Shown here: positions 44,270 to 56,907 of the stretch, one piece after another
How the letters are laid out: the number at the start of each line of letters is the position of its first letter
Position numbering within the stretch: position 1 is the first letter of the stretch
NCBI GenBank assembly: GCA_021234155.1
Contig: JAJEKV010000032.1
Location: forward strand, 2,202,783 to 2,266,782
Length of the DNA stretch: 64,000 nucleotides
Reading direction: 5' to 3'
DNA from: Isoetes taiwanensis
Lineage: Eukaryota > Streptophyta > Lycopodiopsida > Isoetales > Isoetaceae
The notes under the pieces: model-generated
The model's database searches: none
What the model was told of the DNA's origin: nothing
What the model saw: only the letters and a program-made list of their open reading frames with translations
Translations under genes and position numbers: made by a program

Positions 44270-45004
44270 CTCTCATCCTTGTGGCTCTCTTTGTGGGGCG
44301 CGGGGTGTGAGCATTGATTATTAGTTTTGAATCGAGCTCTTTTATTATTTCTCTTTGCTCATTTTGTACTCAGAAGGGCACCTCAGAATCCTTGAGCTGG
44401 GTCCGGATGTTGCACCATTGCCGAATCGTGCATTTTGCTCAGGGTCAGCATAATCGACATGCTTTTAGTAGGTTTAGAACTCCTGTTCCTCTTTCCTGCG
44501 GTACACATAGATTTGAATCTTGCGGTGCCTTTTTCTTTGCATTTTGAATTCTTGCTAATTAGCTGAAGCTTAATGAGCATCGGCAGGAGGGCCTTTCAAT
44601 GCGGATTTTGAATTCTCTTAATGGAGGAGGAAATTTTGAATTTTCACCATAGAGGATAGGTAGTGCAGCATCATGGCGGTGAGGATGTCTCTTCCGCTTT
44701 TACCAATCTGTGGTATTCTCTTGTATGTCCCAATCTGTGTATTCTCTTCTAATTATTTCCAGGCTTTTGTTCCACCCAGGATAGCTTACAACTAAGATTT
44801 ATTTCTATTTATCCATGTTTTGTATAGATTAAGGTGGAGGGGTCCTCTTCTCGCGATCGGAATAGCCAACATAGTGCCAAAAGCAAACCCTTGAAGTTTT
44901 CTGGCCATGCCAAATAGGTATTTGTCATCTACCTAGATAGAATCTTTCTATATTTTAAAGCGGAGTACAGTAATAGAAGTATAGTGTTTGTTTTTTAATG
45001 GCAG

Positions 45005-47083
45005 GGGCTAAAATGCTTAGAGCTCCAAATATTCATATTATGCTTCAAGCTATCTGGTCCAAGATATTATGAAGCTAAATTTAAACTGTGTGCTGATCCT
45101 ACAGAGGTACTCACTCACTCCTGCAAGTAGGGTCAAGTTTAAAACTCCTCTTGCATGTAAATGCCACTTGGGTTGCCTCTAGGTCTAAGTGCAGGTAGAC
45201 GCCATTTGTAGTCCTGTGCCTTTGATGCTTTGAGATATTGATAAGTTGATGTATTTGAAACTAATCTTTAAGAACAAATATGGATCAGATTTGTTAGTTT
45301 TTTATCTTCTCTCCTATATTTTGTAATAGTGTAGTTCCTGTGCCCATTCGACTTGGTATTAAACTAATAGGCAAAGCCTCGAATATGCGCAAATATAGAG
45401 ACATCAAGTTAGATGACACTCTGAATACGAGCAGATAAAAAGATGAAGTTACATGGACGAATTCATACTGTTATCTTTGAATGTTGATTTCAATAGAAGA
45501 ATATTTAGTGCTGCAGTGGCAGCCATCCATTTTTATACAAGCATTGAAAAGCTTAGTCTCCCTTTTTTTTATATAGCTTTTGCCACTTTTTGGGGTATTC
45601 TTATTTTGTGGGCAATGCTCTGGCTAAGAATGTTGCTATTTCAACAAAATGTTCAGAAGATGTTAAATAGATTGTAGTAATCTAATAAATTGGATGGCTG
45701 CGTCATTCAAAGCAGGTCATTCTTTTGTCTGAATGTATATTGGTGAAATTGATTCTTCATGTCTGAACCTGCGCAAGCATTTGTGAACTGCAAAGAGAAT
45801 GGTGTATGGCAAGCTGCACCTTCTTTGTTTCATTCCAAGTTTGATGTGGTTGCAGATCCAGTTGAACATGAAGGCTACACCATTGCATCATCTGTACTAA
45901 TGGGGAGTTTGAAATCTATTGGCTGCATTGTGCAAGTATCCCCCACCACGTATACAAAACATTGGATAAAAGAGGCAGGTTTTCATAAGGTAAAAGACAG
46001 ATTTAATCTTCTGATTTTATAAAAGTTGCATTTGTTTTTTGCTAGAATTCTCTGATTAAATAGCATTTGGCTGCATGTTAGATGGCTTTGGCTGCATGTT
46101 GGATGCCTAACAAGCAAGGAAAATAGTAGGTGGGTCTGGCGTATATAATATTGTGGAAGCTATGGAAGTTATAATACACACTTCAAAAATCCATATGCTT
46201 TCTTACTGTTTTTAGATTGACAGCCTCATGCGCTCCATATATAACTTTATAATTAGTGTGTCCTGATGCACCCCATATTTAAGCCTATGATCAATTGTGT
46301 CTTTCTCAACCCTAGATGAAGTGACGTATTTGGTATGCTATGAATTAAATGCTATTGCTGCAGACATGTTCAGCATTTAAGCAGATATAGATTTTGCAAT
46401 TGCAAATTTTTATACTGCAAAAATATAATGCATCAGTGACATATGAGAAAGCTCCGTTGCAAGAACATTTCGCAAGTGTGTATTTATCCAATCATCCTAA
46501 AGGAGCTGAGTCTATTGTTTATTAGAATTGCAGGATACTTCAGGAATATTGATCATCAAGTGGTCCCTGCTAATGTGATCATGTCATATTATGTCTTTTA
46601 GCAATCACATATTTTTTCTTATTGGGTTCTATCGTCCTTAATATTTGTAGACTAAGAACAACATTGGCATTGACAACAAACTAACATCCAGCTTCAGATG
46701 ACAGGACGATTGATAATAAAGTTTGAATTTAGGCATGAAGATATATAAAGTTTATTTCTAACAAGAAGTTATGTCTGACAAGAGTTGTGGATTTATTAAC
46801 TACATTTACTGCCCTTGCTTTCTTACTTGATTATCATCTTATATATAAGAATCCTTCCTCCCTCCATTCACTCATTAAATTGCAATTGTTATCGAGCCGA
46901 AATGTCCATCAGTTTTCAAGCATTTACTGCATATGATCAAGGTATCAGTGGTTTACTGCCTTTTTTTCCTTAGCAATGGTCCTGACCTTTTTGATACTAC
47001 TGTGTGCAGGTTATGATGTCTTCCTTGAAAACTTTTAAAGACTTTCATCCAGAGAACATACCATTATCTCTATCATCTGAAAG
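45005..47083 (+). CDS. Unrecognised multi-exon gene (partial)
   Basis: Three exon-like pieces keep phase across good splice sites. 45005-45106 (GLKCLELQIFILCFKLSGPR continuing to ADPTE) lies between GCAG and GAG^GTAC. The frame at 45759-45989 (VNCKENGVWQAAPSLFHSKF, then EHEGYTIASSVLMGSL, then TKHWIKEAGFHK) ends at AAG^GTAAAAG. 47010-47083 (VMMSSLKTFKDFHPENIPLS) follows GTGCAG and ends at AAG^GTAG. The last two join in phase without a stop. The peptides look genuine but match no family I can name. A GC-richer, pyrimidine-rich stretch near 44300-44550 could be the promoter side. The gene may be live or partial. Confidence 0.45.
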
Positions 47084-47089
47084 GTAGTC

Positions 47090-48480
47090 ATGATGAAAGT
47101 TGAAGCGCTAGGAAGGTTGATCTGTGGCTGATAAAAATCTCATAATTGCCAGGATAGATGAACATAGGACATAACCTGCCATGATTGATAACATGCATAA
47201 GAGTAAGATAATTGATTTTAAGCATTTAGAAATGATATTTAAAGAGTACGTTCTAACTTCATATTAGGACCATATTCTCTGAATGCACCTAGTTTTAGGA
47301 TGCTATTGTTAGATTCTCATAGGATACGCATATGAGCTAACACCCTGGAACTTCCTTTACCCATATGCACAAGTGTGCATAAGTGTAGAAATACTGTGTG
47401 CACATGCAAATGTCTTCATGGACCAAATATATGTTGAAAGAAGAGAGTTTACATAACGAGGTTTCACGCATTTAAGCATGAGTTGGTAATAATGCCCTTA
47501 AGTAGATTTTGAGCATTATCTGAGTGTAATTCCTTAAGTGAAGCCACAAATACATTCGTTGTGAATATCTAATCAAATTTCTTGGCAAGTGTTGAAGCTA
47601 TTATCGAGCTCTGTAATCCAGAGTGTTCTTAAGCTATCAGAATTAGTATCTGCTGGAATTTTTTTTTCTTCGCTAAAGAAATAATAATTTTGTGGCTTTG
47701 TAAACACAAGGACCTGTATTCTATTTCTTATATTTAGCTTAGTTAAATTGAGAGATGAAATTTTCAAAAGCCAGAAAATCAAAGTGATTTCACATACACT
47801 ACTATATGCACTATAGCACTTTTCTCCACGTGCATGTCCATGCTTAGCAATGCATGAGCAAATCATCTATGAGATTTCTTTTGAAGGAATGTAAAGTTTG
47901 ACATCATTCATTATTTAAAATTTACTCCAAATATGTAGCAAAATAACAGGGGGTTCCAGGGGGATTTAATATGGATGTAAAAAATAACAATTCCTGAAAC
48001 CATAGACCATATATCTCTAAAACAATTGAATGGGTTGTTATAAAAGAAAACATAGATTCAAGATAAAAAATAATCACATTAGCTCACTGGGTATGTTGAT
48101 TAAAGTAGTCTTATTAGGACATTCAGTTATTTTGGTAGAAGTTTGAGCCCCCATATTTTATATTCTAAAATCTTTGGCAAAGCCGTATAGAGGTCTGGTA
48201 TTCCCTCAAAATCTTAGATGAAAACGTATTTCATATTTCAAAATCATAGGTGCCTCCAATCATAAATGACTATAAGCGAAACGAGAGCTGCTCACAGGCT
48301 CCAACATACGATCTGGGTCGTAGGATCGACGAATCCGACGACTGTGGTAGTCCAGGGTCCGAATATGTAGTAGACCTAGAGATGCAGACACCATTAATAC
48401 TTAAAAGTTCAGTATACAATTGTGTGGCATTTTCATACATGCTATGCTGCCAAGGAAGTGTAAACTATTTCATGAAACAT
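47090..48480. other. Spacer with one exon-like piece
   Basis: At 48250-48415, after CATAG^G, a frame reads PPIINDYKRNESCSQAPTYD, then LGRRIDESDDCGSPGSEYV. It is hydrophilic and may be an exon of the preceding gene. No family was recognised and no other gene is seen. Confidence 0.25.
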
Positions 48481-48488
48481 TTATAAGA

Positions 48489-48590
48489 GAATGCACCTCT
48501 ACCTTGCATTCCGGTAGGGGAGACCATGCTGATGTGCGAAGCGTGGAGGCGTGGTTGATTTCGATGGAATGCAAGGTAAAGGTGCATTCC
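48489..48590. repeat. Foldback of about 100 bp
   Basis: GAATGCACCTCTACCTTGCA with TTCC at the left pairs with GGAATGCAAGGTAAAGGTGC with ATTC at the right: 24-bp arms with one mismatch around a loop of about 54 bases. Further GAATGCTTG/AATGCAAGG fragments follow to about 48740. Confidence 0.75.
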
Positions 48591-49735
48591 CCTAACGTGG
48601 AAGGAGGTTAAAGAACATTCTGTGGTAGGTAAAAAAATTTGGAGTGGAGGGTATTGCCAAAATGCAAGGTAGATCCACCAGAATGCTTGATAAATCTACC
48701 AGATGCTAGATAAATGGAAATCCACTGGAATGCTTGCAGTGCTGAAGAGTGAGAGATAATGGGTTTAGAGGTCATGGGTTTATGCTTTTAGGGTTTAGGG
48801 TTTATAGATATATGAATCCTAAAGAAATAAGAGGTGTAACATGCAGCTCGTGGATGGTGCATGCGATAATATATGTGAACCATGTCATCACATCAGAGAT
48901 GTTTTGTTTGCTTATATCATATCATATCATAAGCGCATTAGGATGTAGGGATTTCAGATGCAACTCCATCTGCGCATGCCTATGGATGGGCATGTTAATC
49001 CCAATGGTTCACTAAAAAAATCAAGCGTGGAGATTTGGACTCATCATTGGGGGGCAAAATCTTGGGTGTCCAACATGCTTGCTGCACAGAAGGTGGGAAA
49101 TTGGGGCATTGGATCATGGCCCTTGGAATTGGGGCAATTCATCTTGGTCATTGGTTAGGTAAAAGCGGTTACATAAATGCCAGATTGAGATGGCAATAGA
49201 TTTTCATTATATTTCTTATCTTGGAAATACTATCTTATTTCATATTATTTCCTTTAGTTTCGTGGCTAAATGGAAGTGGACAGAAAGAACATTTGATGAT
49301 GATGTTTCTAGTATGCATTTTTTTTTTTGGTGGAGCTATGTAGACAAAACAATCGTAAAACAATCGTGTAGTTGCTATACGGCAGTCTCTGTTGGATGGA
49401 TGGGAGATTATGTTTTTTTCCCCCTACCAAAATTGGATACCACTATATTGTGTGCAAAATATGTACACACATTTTTAAACATGGGGAATGGACAAAACAT
49501 GGATGGCATGAATACGCAATAAATCTATAGCTTTCAAGAAGGAGACAATTCCAATAAGTTGAGAATCAAGTTCTATCTTTATCAAGTACAATTTCTTTAA
49601 GGAAGAATAATACTAGAAAACATCCACCTATAAACTCCACTACATCTATCCATTCCACATGTCCACGACTAATGCCTGACCGGGCACACGTTTCTAGTAT
49701 ATATTATATATTATACCATTAGACATGACACCCCA

Positions 49736-49745
49736 CGTATTAGGA
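49736..49745. repeat. L1 target-site duplication, left
   Basis: CGTATTAGGA directly precedes the T run, which is the reversed poly(A). It is identical to 56730-56739. Confidence 0.85.
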
Positions 49746-49966
49746 TTTTTTTTTTTTTTTTTTTTTGAAGGCAAGGTGAGGTTTAATATTCATAACTCAA
49801 AAGTACATCATGTAGTATACCATGAGAGGCATACCCTAATAAAGATAGGCAATAAGTTCATTTACATGCTTCCTATAAAATGAAGCATGACTATATGTCA
49901 TAGTCCCTGAAACTCATACATTATCGAAATGCATCAAAATGGAACTAATAGTTTAGAGCTATATGC

Positions 49967-51077
49967 TTACTGAGCATCAACCAGATTTTGCATAGTAAGA
50001 TCTGTCACTCTTCTTCTGCCAAAAATATTCAGTAGCAGATCGAGTTTGTCAGCTCTATAGTTAGTAAAGTCCAGCAGTACCAGCACATGAGCTTCTCCTT
50101 TCTGCTCCCATTTATAGTAAAGGTTCATGAAGTACTGCCTTAAATTATTGTGTCTCCAAGCCTCAGGTCTGTTGAGTACCTTTTTGATAGCTGAGGCATG
50201 TATCATCTCCTGTTTCAGCTGAATTAACATGTCCTCTTGCTCAATCCGAGATAGTCTGGAGAATTCATCATCCGAGTCATATGCAACTCCCATCTCTCTC
50301 TCTGCAGCTCCAACTCTATTGAATCTCCTGATTGCACCTATGCAACACAACATCAAAAATTGTCAGGTTCAGAATAAAGAAATCATGTAGCCCCTGGAAT
50401 TTGCCAATGGCATGCCAGTCTTTGTCATAACCTTTCCCCTTTGCTGCTTTGTGTGCTATTGCAGAGTCAATTAGAGAGCTTAGGAAGACCTGTTTTAACC
50501 AAATTAGATTTGGTGCTTTGTTTGCAATAGCAACCCTGTTTCTATGCTTCCATAATGCCCAGCAACACAAGGATCTCGTTGTATTGAGCAACCTACTATC
50601 AGAATTTAGAAATTCTAACATACACGAGCTTCCAGCAGCCCCTTTATTGACCTGTGCTGTCCAGCTCCAAAATTCCAGAATTTTGAGACATAAGAAAACA
50701 TGATTAGATGTTTCAATTTCTCCACATCCTAAAGGGCATTTCTCTGAACAAGAGGTATCATACTTGGCTCTCCTGTAATTTGTGGAGAGGCTTTGATGTA
50801 GCACCAGCCAAATAAAAGTCTTTATTTTGTTTGCTGTGTAATTTTTCCAACCTCGAGCACATACAATAGCTAACTTCTTTTCATCACAGTTCCATAGCTG
50901 AGTTGCCTTGGAAGGTTTGTGTGTCACTAGATTTTTATAAATAACCTTCACTGAATAGATCTCTTTTCCCTTTATGTACCACTGATTGGAGCTATCACAC
51001 AGTTCTTCATATTCCTGTACCTTATCCATAATGAGACTGTATATTTTTCTATCCAGCATTGAGCCTTTGGTAACCAT
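49967..51077 (-). pseudogene. L1 ORF2 C-terminal part (zf-RVT region)
   Basis: Two overlapping frames. 51077-50316 carries KIKTFIWLVLHQSLSTNYRR, then CSEKCPLGCGEIETSNHVFL, the zf-RVT zinc-binding region found at the end of plant L1 ORF2. 50356-49967 holds a basic-acidic tail (VAYDSDDEFSRLSRIEQEDM, then LNIFGRRRVTDL). The frame changes near 50340. Two further shifts separate this part from the reverse transcriptase between 51062 and 51175. Confidence 0.75.
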
Positions 51078-51161
51078 TGCTATTTCTTCCCATTTCCTCC
51101 AGGCAGTTTCCCAGATCTCAAATCCTCAATCCTCCTAATTCTAGCATTATGCCATTGCATG

Positions 51162-52534
51162 TTACTTTTGTGGGTATTTGAGAGCCAAGCACTCATTATC
51201 ACTATTCACCACCTCTGGAATCCAAAAAAAATTGATATCTTTACATTTAGCATCTAAAACTGGAGGTCTATAACATAGAGCTGCCTCATTCCAGGCTTCA
51301 AACATTCTTCTCATCACAATAGACGTGTTTGGACATGGATTAAACTGAAAGAAGGCTGAGTCTGGGAGATCATGTTTTAGACTGTGGCTACCTACTGGGA
51401 ATGATTCTTGTAGCCAAAATCTGATCAGTTTCATAGCAGGGGATGGGGAGGAATTATAGATGGCTCTCCATATCATCTTGGCAGCCAGAGCCTGGGCCTG
51501 AGTAAACAGATCCTTACAGCCAAGTCCTCCTTCTTTCCTTGGTTTTATGAGGTCTCCCCAAGCAACCTTATGTACTCCTTGCCAGATAAAGCTTCTAAAA
51601 GCTGCCTCAATTTTACTATGTGATGCTTTATCACCCACTATTACTGATGAAAAATACACATGTGTACTACTAATGACTGCATTAGCAATCTGCACCCTCC
51701 CAGCCAAAGAAAGAGATGAAGAATACATACCAAGTTTCTTTTTAATTCTGGTAATAATAGGATCCCACAGACCTCGAAGTGAAGAATTCAGAGCCAAGGG
51801 AATTCCAAGAATTGATGTACCCTCATTTCTGTTTAGGATCTTGATGCCCTGTAATGTAGTCTCTACTGTGTCCAAAATAATTGCACATTTGCTTCTATTT
51901 AGCATAACTCCAGAAATGTGACCAAACCTTTCCATCATATTCAAAAAATTTGAAAGGCTATTATCCTCCTGTTTTAAAAAGACAAATGTATCATCAGCAT
52001 ACTGCATGAGGGAGAAAGTACCTTCATTACCTGGCAGCTCCAAACAGGTTATGTCTCCTTTTTCTTTCATATGGATTACCAGTTTAGTAACCATTTCTGC
52101 CACAATCAGAAACAGATATGGAGCCAGGGGGCATCCTTGCCTCACACCTCTTCTGCATGGGAATTGTTCTGTAGGAGTGCCATTAATTATGAGGGAAGAA
52201 GAAGCCATGATGTTAAATCCATACACCTTTTGGTAAATCCTCTCTGACAATCCCAGATGAGCCATTGCCTTCTCAAGGAATTGCCAGCTAATGGTATCAT
52301 ATGCCCTTTTAAAATCTAACTTGAGAAGCATGCATTCCTGACCAGATAATTTATTCCAATGAAGACCTTCAGTTGCCCCAATGTAATTATCCAGTATATT
52401 CCTTTGAGGTAAGAATGCTGACTGACAAGGACTGATTACCTTCATTAGACTTAACTTAAGTCTATTGGCCAAGATTTTTGCCAGCAGATTATATGTGGTA
52501 TTTGTGAGAGAAATTGGTCTCTAGTCTCCAAGAT
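51162..52534 (-). pseudogene. L1 ORF2, reverse transcriptase domain
   Basis: The frame includes RPISLTNTTYNLLAKILA, SAFLPQRNILDNYIGATEGL, LKLDFKRAYDTISWQF with a catalytic Asp, GVRQGCPLAPYLF, and the catalytic YADD motif at about 52001-51990. It then continues through the thumb (GGLGCKDL) to a stop at 51162. A TAG at 52521-52523 replaces the usual Gln before RPISL. Upstream, a six-base C run (52608-52613 on the plus strand) marks the frameshift to the endonuclease frame. All catalytic residues seen are intact. Confidence 0.85.
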
Positions 52535-54085
52535 TCATTGGATTCTCCACTTTTGGGATAAGGGTAATATGACCTGCATTAATAGCTGGATGCAAGTATT
52601 TTGCTTTCCCCCCTGAATGAATAGTATGAAGTCCTCTTTCATTAGCTCCCAAAATTCCATGTAAAATTCGGGCTGAAGTCCATCTGGACCTGGACTTTTC
52701 CCATGTGCCATGTTTTGCAGAGTTTCCTTGATCTCTTTTTCCTCAGGTACAATGAGCATGTCATCCTCCTCAATCTGTGTACCTTTGGAGATTTCTTCAA
52801 AAAACTTATCAATTTCCTGCTCATCTACCTTATAGCTGCTGAATAGGTTTTTGTATTCTTTGAAGAAGAAATTCTGAATCTGTATTTGACTATCAAAGAC
52901 ATTCCCATCACTACCTTTGACTTGAATAATACCATTATTTAGCATTCTGCTTTTAGTTGTCCTGAAGAAGAATGCTGACCCTGCATCATCCATTTCATTG
53001 ATATATTTACATCTACATTTTATAGCAAGACTCTTAGCTTCAGCCTCCTCAATTCTTTTAACTTTAGACTCCAGTTCACACTCTTTCTCCTGCCAAACTA
53101 TATTGTCCTTGTCCTGGAAAAGCTTTTTCCTGATCTCTCTCATTTCTTCATAAACATCTTGCTTTTCTTTCCTTTTCTTACTATTCCAATCATATCCCCA
53201 CTTTTTGATCCACTCCTTAACCTTTTTCATTTTCTGAACAAAGGTGTTCAAAGATTCAATTAAGGGGATTTTAGGGAGGTATCTGTAAAATTCAGAGAAT
53301 GCTTCACAAAAATTCTTATTATGTAGCAAACCTGTGTTGAACTTGAAAGGAATATTGTCTCCTCCCCTTCTTGGCTGTGCCATATCCTCTAAAAACTGAG
53401 GGAAATGATCTGAAATAGAATTCCCAATGTCACAGGAAGTTACCAAATTGTCCCAATTTTCCAGATCAGAATTCCATAGGTAAAACCTCTCCAATAGACA
53501 ATGTGTCCTCTGTTCCCCTTTCCTCTTATTACTCCAGGAATATTTGTGTGTAGATGATGGGGGGAAATATACAAAGTTTGTCATTAGATTATCCCAAGCC
53601 AGCCTCTCTCCTTTAGACATGTTCAGTTGCTTCCCCATCTTCTGATCCCATGTAGGTGTGTTGTTGAAGTCCCCAGCCATCAACCAATTCTTAAAGTGAT
53701 GACCAAGTATCCAGCTGTTAATTTGGATCCATTGCTCCTCCCTTTCAGCAGGGTCAATCGATGCATACACATTAATTACACCTATGATATCCTTCCCTTT
53801 TTGCAAAACTGCTACAGTCCATCTTCCTCCAGGATGACAGTATTTTTCCAAACAAGAGTATCTCTGCCAAACCATACAAATTCCACCCTTGGTTCCATCT
53901 GCCTTAGACCAAACAGAATCACCATTTGGCATAATCCATTGTCCAAGATTTGCTAATTCAAAAGCTGGTAGTAGGTGTTCTTGGAGCAGTACTATATCAG
54001 CTTTCATTTCTTTTAAAGCAATTAAGGCTCTCTTTCTCTTGAGAGGTCCTTTAATCCCTCTCATATTCCAAGTGGTGATCTTCAT
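52535..54085 (-). pseudogene. L1 ORF2, APE-type endonuclease and start of RT
   Basis: ORF2 starts at ATG 54085 (MKITTWNMRGIKGPLKRKRA). It has the endonuclease landmarks: WNMRG (Asn7), VLLQEHLL (Glu36), VINVYAS, LMAGDFNNTP and SDHFP. The usual SRLDRF block is HCLLERF, so Asp is replaced by Glu. Then come helical charged sequence and the RT entry motif MAHGKSPGPDGLQPEFYMEF. The frame runs out at 52535, after the shift at the C6 run. The start overlaps the ORF1 stop as TAATG. Confidence 0.88.
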
Positions 54086-55425
54086 TATGCTACAAGTTTC
54101 TTTACCCCCTGACTTCTTAGATTTAGAGCAGGGCTGTTATCAGTAAATTGAACTTTCCTAGTCCCTTTCTTTCTTGGTAAAGGGGTGTAGAACTTGTCCC
54201 CCATCTCCTCACTAATGAAATTTTCTTTCCCTTGAGCTTGGTTGACAGACTCGATCATTGTGGTTGGACTTATTGGCCTGTTGACTTGCTTCAAAGTGTC
54301 AACTACCAGGCCATGATCTGAAGTGTTATCCTGCTGGGCATTTTGGACCATCCCCTGGCCAAGTGGACTTACAAGGTCATTGGTCTTCTTCTCATCCTTC
54401 TTTGCATGATATGGAGTGTAGAACTTTTCACCATTACAGTCAATCATATTCTGCCCCAATGGACTTATTGGCCTGTTGAGCATCTCAACTACCAGGCCAT
54501 CAGTAGGCTTATTTCCTTGCTGACAGTCCAGCCCCTGGCACTGTGGACTTACAGGGTCACTGGATTGGAGTTTATCTTCCTTTGCTGGAGTATGGAATTG
54601 AACCAATGGACTTATTGGTCTACTGATCATCTCAATTACCAGGCCATTGGATTGCAAAGAGTTTGGCTGAGAATTATAAACCATATCTTGGCCAGTTGGA
54701 CTTATAAGATCATTGGTTAAACTAACCATTCCCTGGCCATTTGGACTTATAGGGACATTGGTTAGACGATCTGTTTCTGAACTGAATTTTAGCTCCTCAG
54801 TTCCCCCTTCTGATTCTCCATCAAAATCCATGGGAGATGTAGTGAAAAAATTATATTTTACTCTTTCTTCCCCCGAAGATTCATTTGTGATAGGGGTTTC
54901 AGGAATTATCTCTCTTTCCATATCTTCTTGTCTCTCCATTAGTTGCAATAAGATGTCATGCATTTCTTCACAGCCCTGCTTGTTACCCTCATTTGGTTCA
55001 GGTGATGTAAAATTTATCCTTTTGGCAGAAGAATTGAATTCATCCACCCTAGAAGGCTCTCCTTTGTAGATCTTTGTTCCCCCTTTTGAAATATCAGAAT
55101 CAGAGGAATCCGGGTAACTATTTATAAGAGGGATGCTTGCCTCACTTATAATTAGTTTGTTACTCCTCAACATATGGGCTGGAGTTATAACCATGCTGTC
55201 GGGTTGGACCAAGTCTTTCCCCTTCCTATTATCCCTGTGGACTTCATTGGGGTGGACCAGGACTTTGACTTTCTCAACCATCTTGTCATGTTGTTGTTTT
55301 TTCCTCCATTCTGATTTTAGTTTGACCAGTTCTTTCCCTTTTATCATTTCATTCTGTTTCCTCTCTCTGGCTTTCATCTTTCTTGCTTTCTTATATGCAC
55401 TACCATTTTTGTTCTTTTTTTTTAT
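54085..55425 (-). pseudogene. L1 ORF1, C-terminal part
   Basis: A hydrophilic region from about MKARERKQNEMIKGKELVKL onward, with several copies of a PISPLGQ-like phrase (RPISPLVQFH, RPISPLGQNM, DLVSPLGQGM), ending LNLRSQGVKKLVA. The repeats suggest a flexible linker. It is separated from the knuckle-containing part by a one-base shift in an A9 run (plus-strand T run 55415-55423). Restoring that phase would join KKNKNGSAYKKARK to this frame. The stop TAA shares its last A with the ORF2 ATG. Confidence 0.75.
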
Positions 55426-56634
55426 TTACTAGGGTCCATCTTTCATTAGTCTTTGTGACCAACCCTTTATCTGACTCTCCCACATTGATCCCTTTGTCTG
55501 TTTTATCCAAACTGAGCACTTGGCTGGGCCTTTGATTGCTGATTTTAGCCATCCATTTCCCTTGGCAGACCCCTCCACCATGAAGCCTAAGACCACAAAT
55601 TGTGCATGGGGTGGGGAGGCCATTCCATATCAGCTTCAATGTTTTATCTCCCCCAAAGTAATCTTTATACTTAATCTCCATGGGGATCTCCTTTAAGATG
55701 TCTAATTGCACCCAAATTTGGGTGCTCTTTCCGGGATTGTCTCCCATCCAATGTACTCTCCAACCCCTGAGAAAAGATTCTTAAAAATGTCTTCATGCCA
55801 GTACATGGGACTCAAACCCTGGACTGAGCATGAGGCTGGGTGGAATAATTGTTGAAGATCATTGGGGTCGAATTTGGGATTCCATTTCTGGAAATAAAAT
55901 TGTGAGTTTGCTCGGAAAATGGTTCCCTGTTTAAGAAGGAATTGCACTGATTGTGCATTTCCACATTCAATAACAAAAAAAGGAAAATCAAGCCAGAACA
56001 TGCTCCTGATATCTAAAGTTCTCCCCATTTTGATCAGCTCTGTTCTGATAGCAGAAAGCTTGACTCCTTCATGCCTAATACATCCAATAGCAGCTTTTGT
56101 TTCGAGCTCTTTTAGCCTATTTGGAACATATTGGTGTTTGAGAGAAGGAATACCTTGAAACTCAGGCTTGATCCTGCTTTCTTGCTTTTGTAGCATTCTT
56201 CTCTGCTCCTGATTGATCTCGTCCAATAATGGTTGCACTAACTGACTCTGCATCTGGACCGGAGGGATAGTTCTCGATCTCGTCCTAATGCCCGTTCCAT
56301 CTGCCATTTTTGGTATCAACCAGTCTCCGCATACAAAGAAAGAATTTTCAGCACTTCTTTCTTTCTCTGTCAATGTCTGTAAAATTTCGATGATTTGGTT
56401 CTGCATGGGAGCTGGTAACTGGCCAAAAAGGACACCCATCCTTTTTCCTAGATCATGTTTCCCACACACCGGGTTCCCAGAAAGTGCCTCGGGAACTGTG
56501 CCCTGACCATCCTGCCTCAAATTACCTGCCTCTTTCCCATGAGTACCTGCCTTACCCTCCACCTGTACTGATTTTTCCATCCTTTCACTATCTGTTCCTT
56601 TATCCCTTAATCTGTCACTCATCTGATTCTGCAT
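55400..56634 (-). pseudogene. L1 ORF1, DUF4283 and zinc-knuckle part
   Basis: From ATG 56634 (MQNQMSDRLRDKGTDSERME) the frame runs to about 55740. Its second half is a DUF4283-like RNA-binding domain (RTELIKMGRTLDIRSMFWLD, FFVIECGNAQSVQFLLKQGT, then CSVQGLSPMYWHEDIFKNLF). A shift near 55740 continues it as STQIWVQLDILKEIP with the knuckle CTICGLRLHGGGVC, followed by WTLVNKKKEQKW. ORF1 proteins of this type coat L1 RNA. An open frame extends to the element's 5' end, but only by non-ATG codons. Confidence 0.8.
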
Positions 56635-56729
56635 TGGCCCCACTGATGGCCCTGTCACCCTTACCCTACTGTTCACATGGCGCTGCTGTTAGCGCCTTCG
56701 CCCCCCGCTTCCCCTTGTTCAATCGCGAT

Positions 56730-56739
56730 CGTATTAGGA
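56730..56739. repeat. L1 target-site duplication, right
   Basis: CGTATTAGGA, identical to 49736-49745. It defines the 5' end of the L1. Confidence 0.85.
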
Positions 56740-56907
56740 AATTGAACCATTGAATACCCCCAGTTATTTTTGTTGATATTCGTGCAAGTTGTCCAATGGT
56801 AAATAGGAACTTATGAAACCAAGTTTGAATATAAAAGTTTTGACTAGAATGCTTGTGTTCCTATGTGTATGCATTTCATTGGATTTAAAATGTTATAGCT
56901 TGGCAAC

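Larger units (their letters stand above)
49746..56729 (-). mobile_element. Full-length L1-type LINE
   Basis: A complete insertion of 6,984 bp. On the minus strand it starts next to the right target-site duplication with a GC-rich leader (GAAGCGGGGGGCGAAGG). It then carries ORF1 with a DUF4283-type domain and a CCHC-like knuckle, ORF2 with endonuclease, reverse transcriptase and zf-RVT region, and a 21-base poly(A) tail (49746-49766 as T). The 10-bp duplications flank it perfectly. Several frameshifts and one nonsense codon make it inactive as read, but a perfect target duplication and intact tail point to recent insertion. This is the plant L1 clade. Peptides on the plus strand within it are shadows. 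Confidence 0.93.

Noticed and set aside
51547-55432. Long open frames on the plus strand within the L1
   Set aside because: They lie opposite the ORF1 and ORF2 coding sequence and show no domain of their own; they are antisense shadows.
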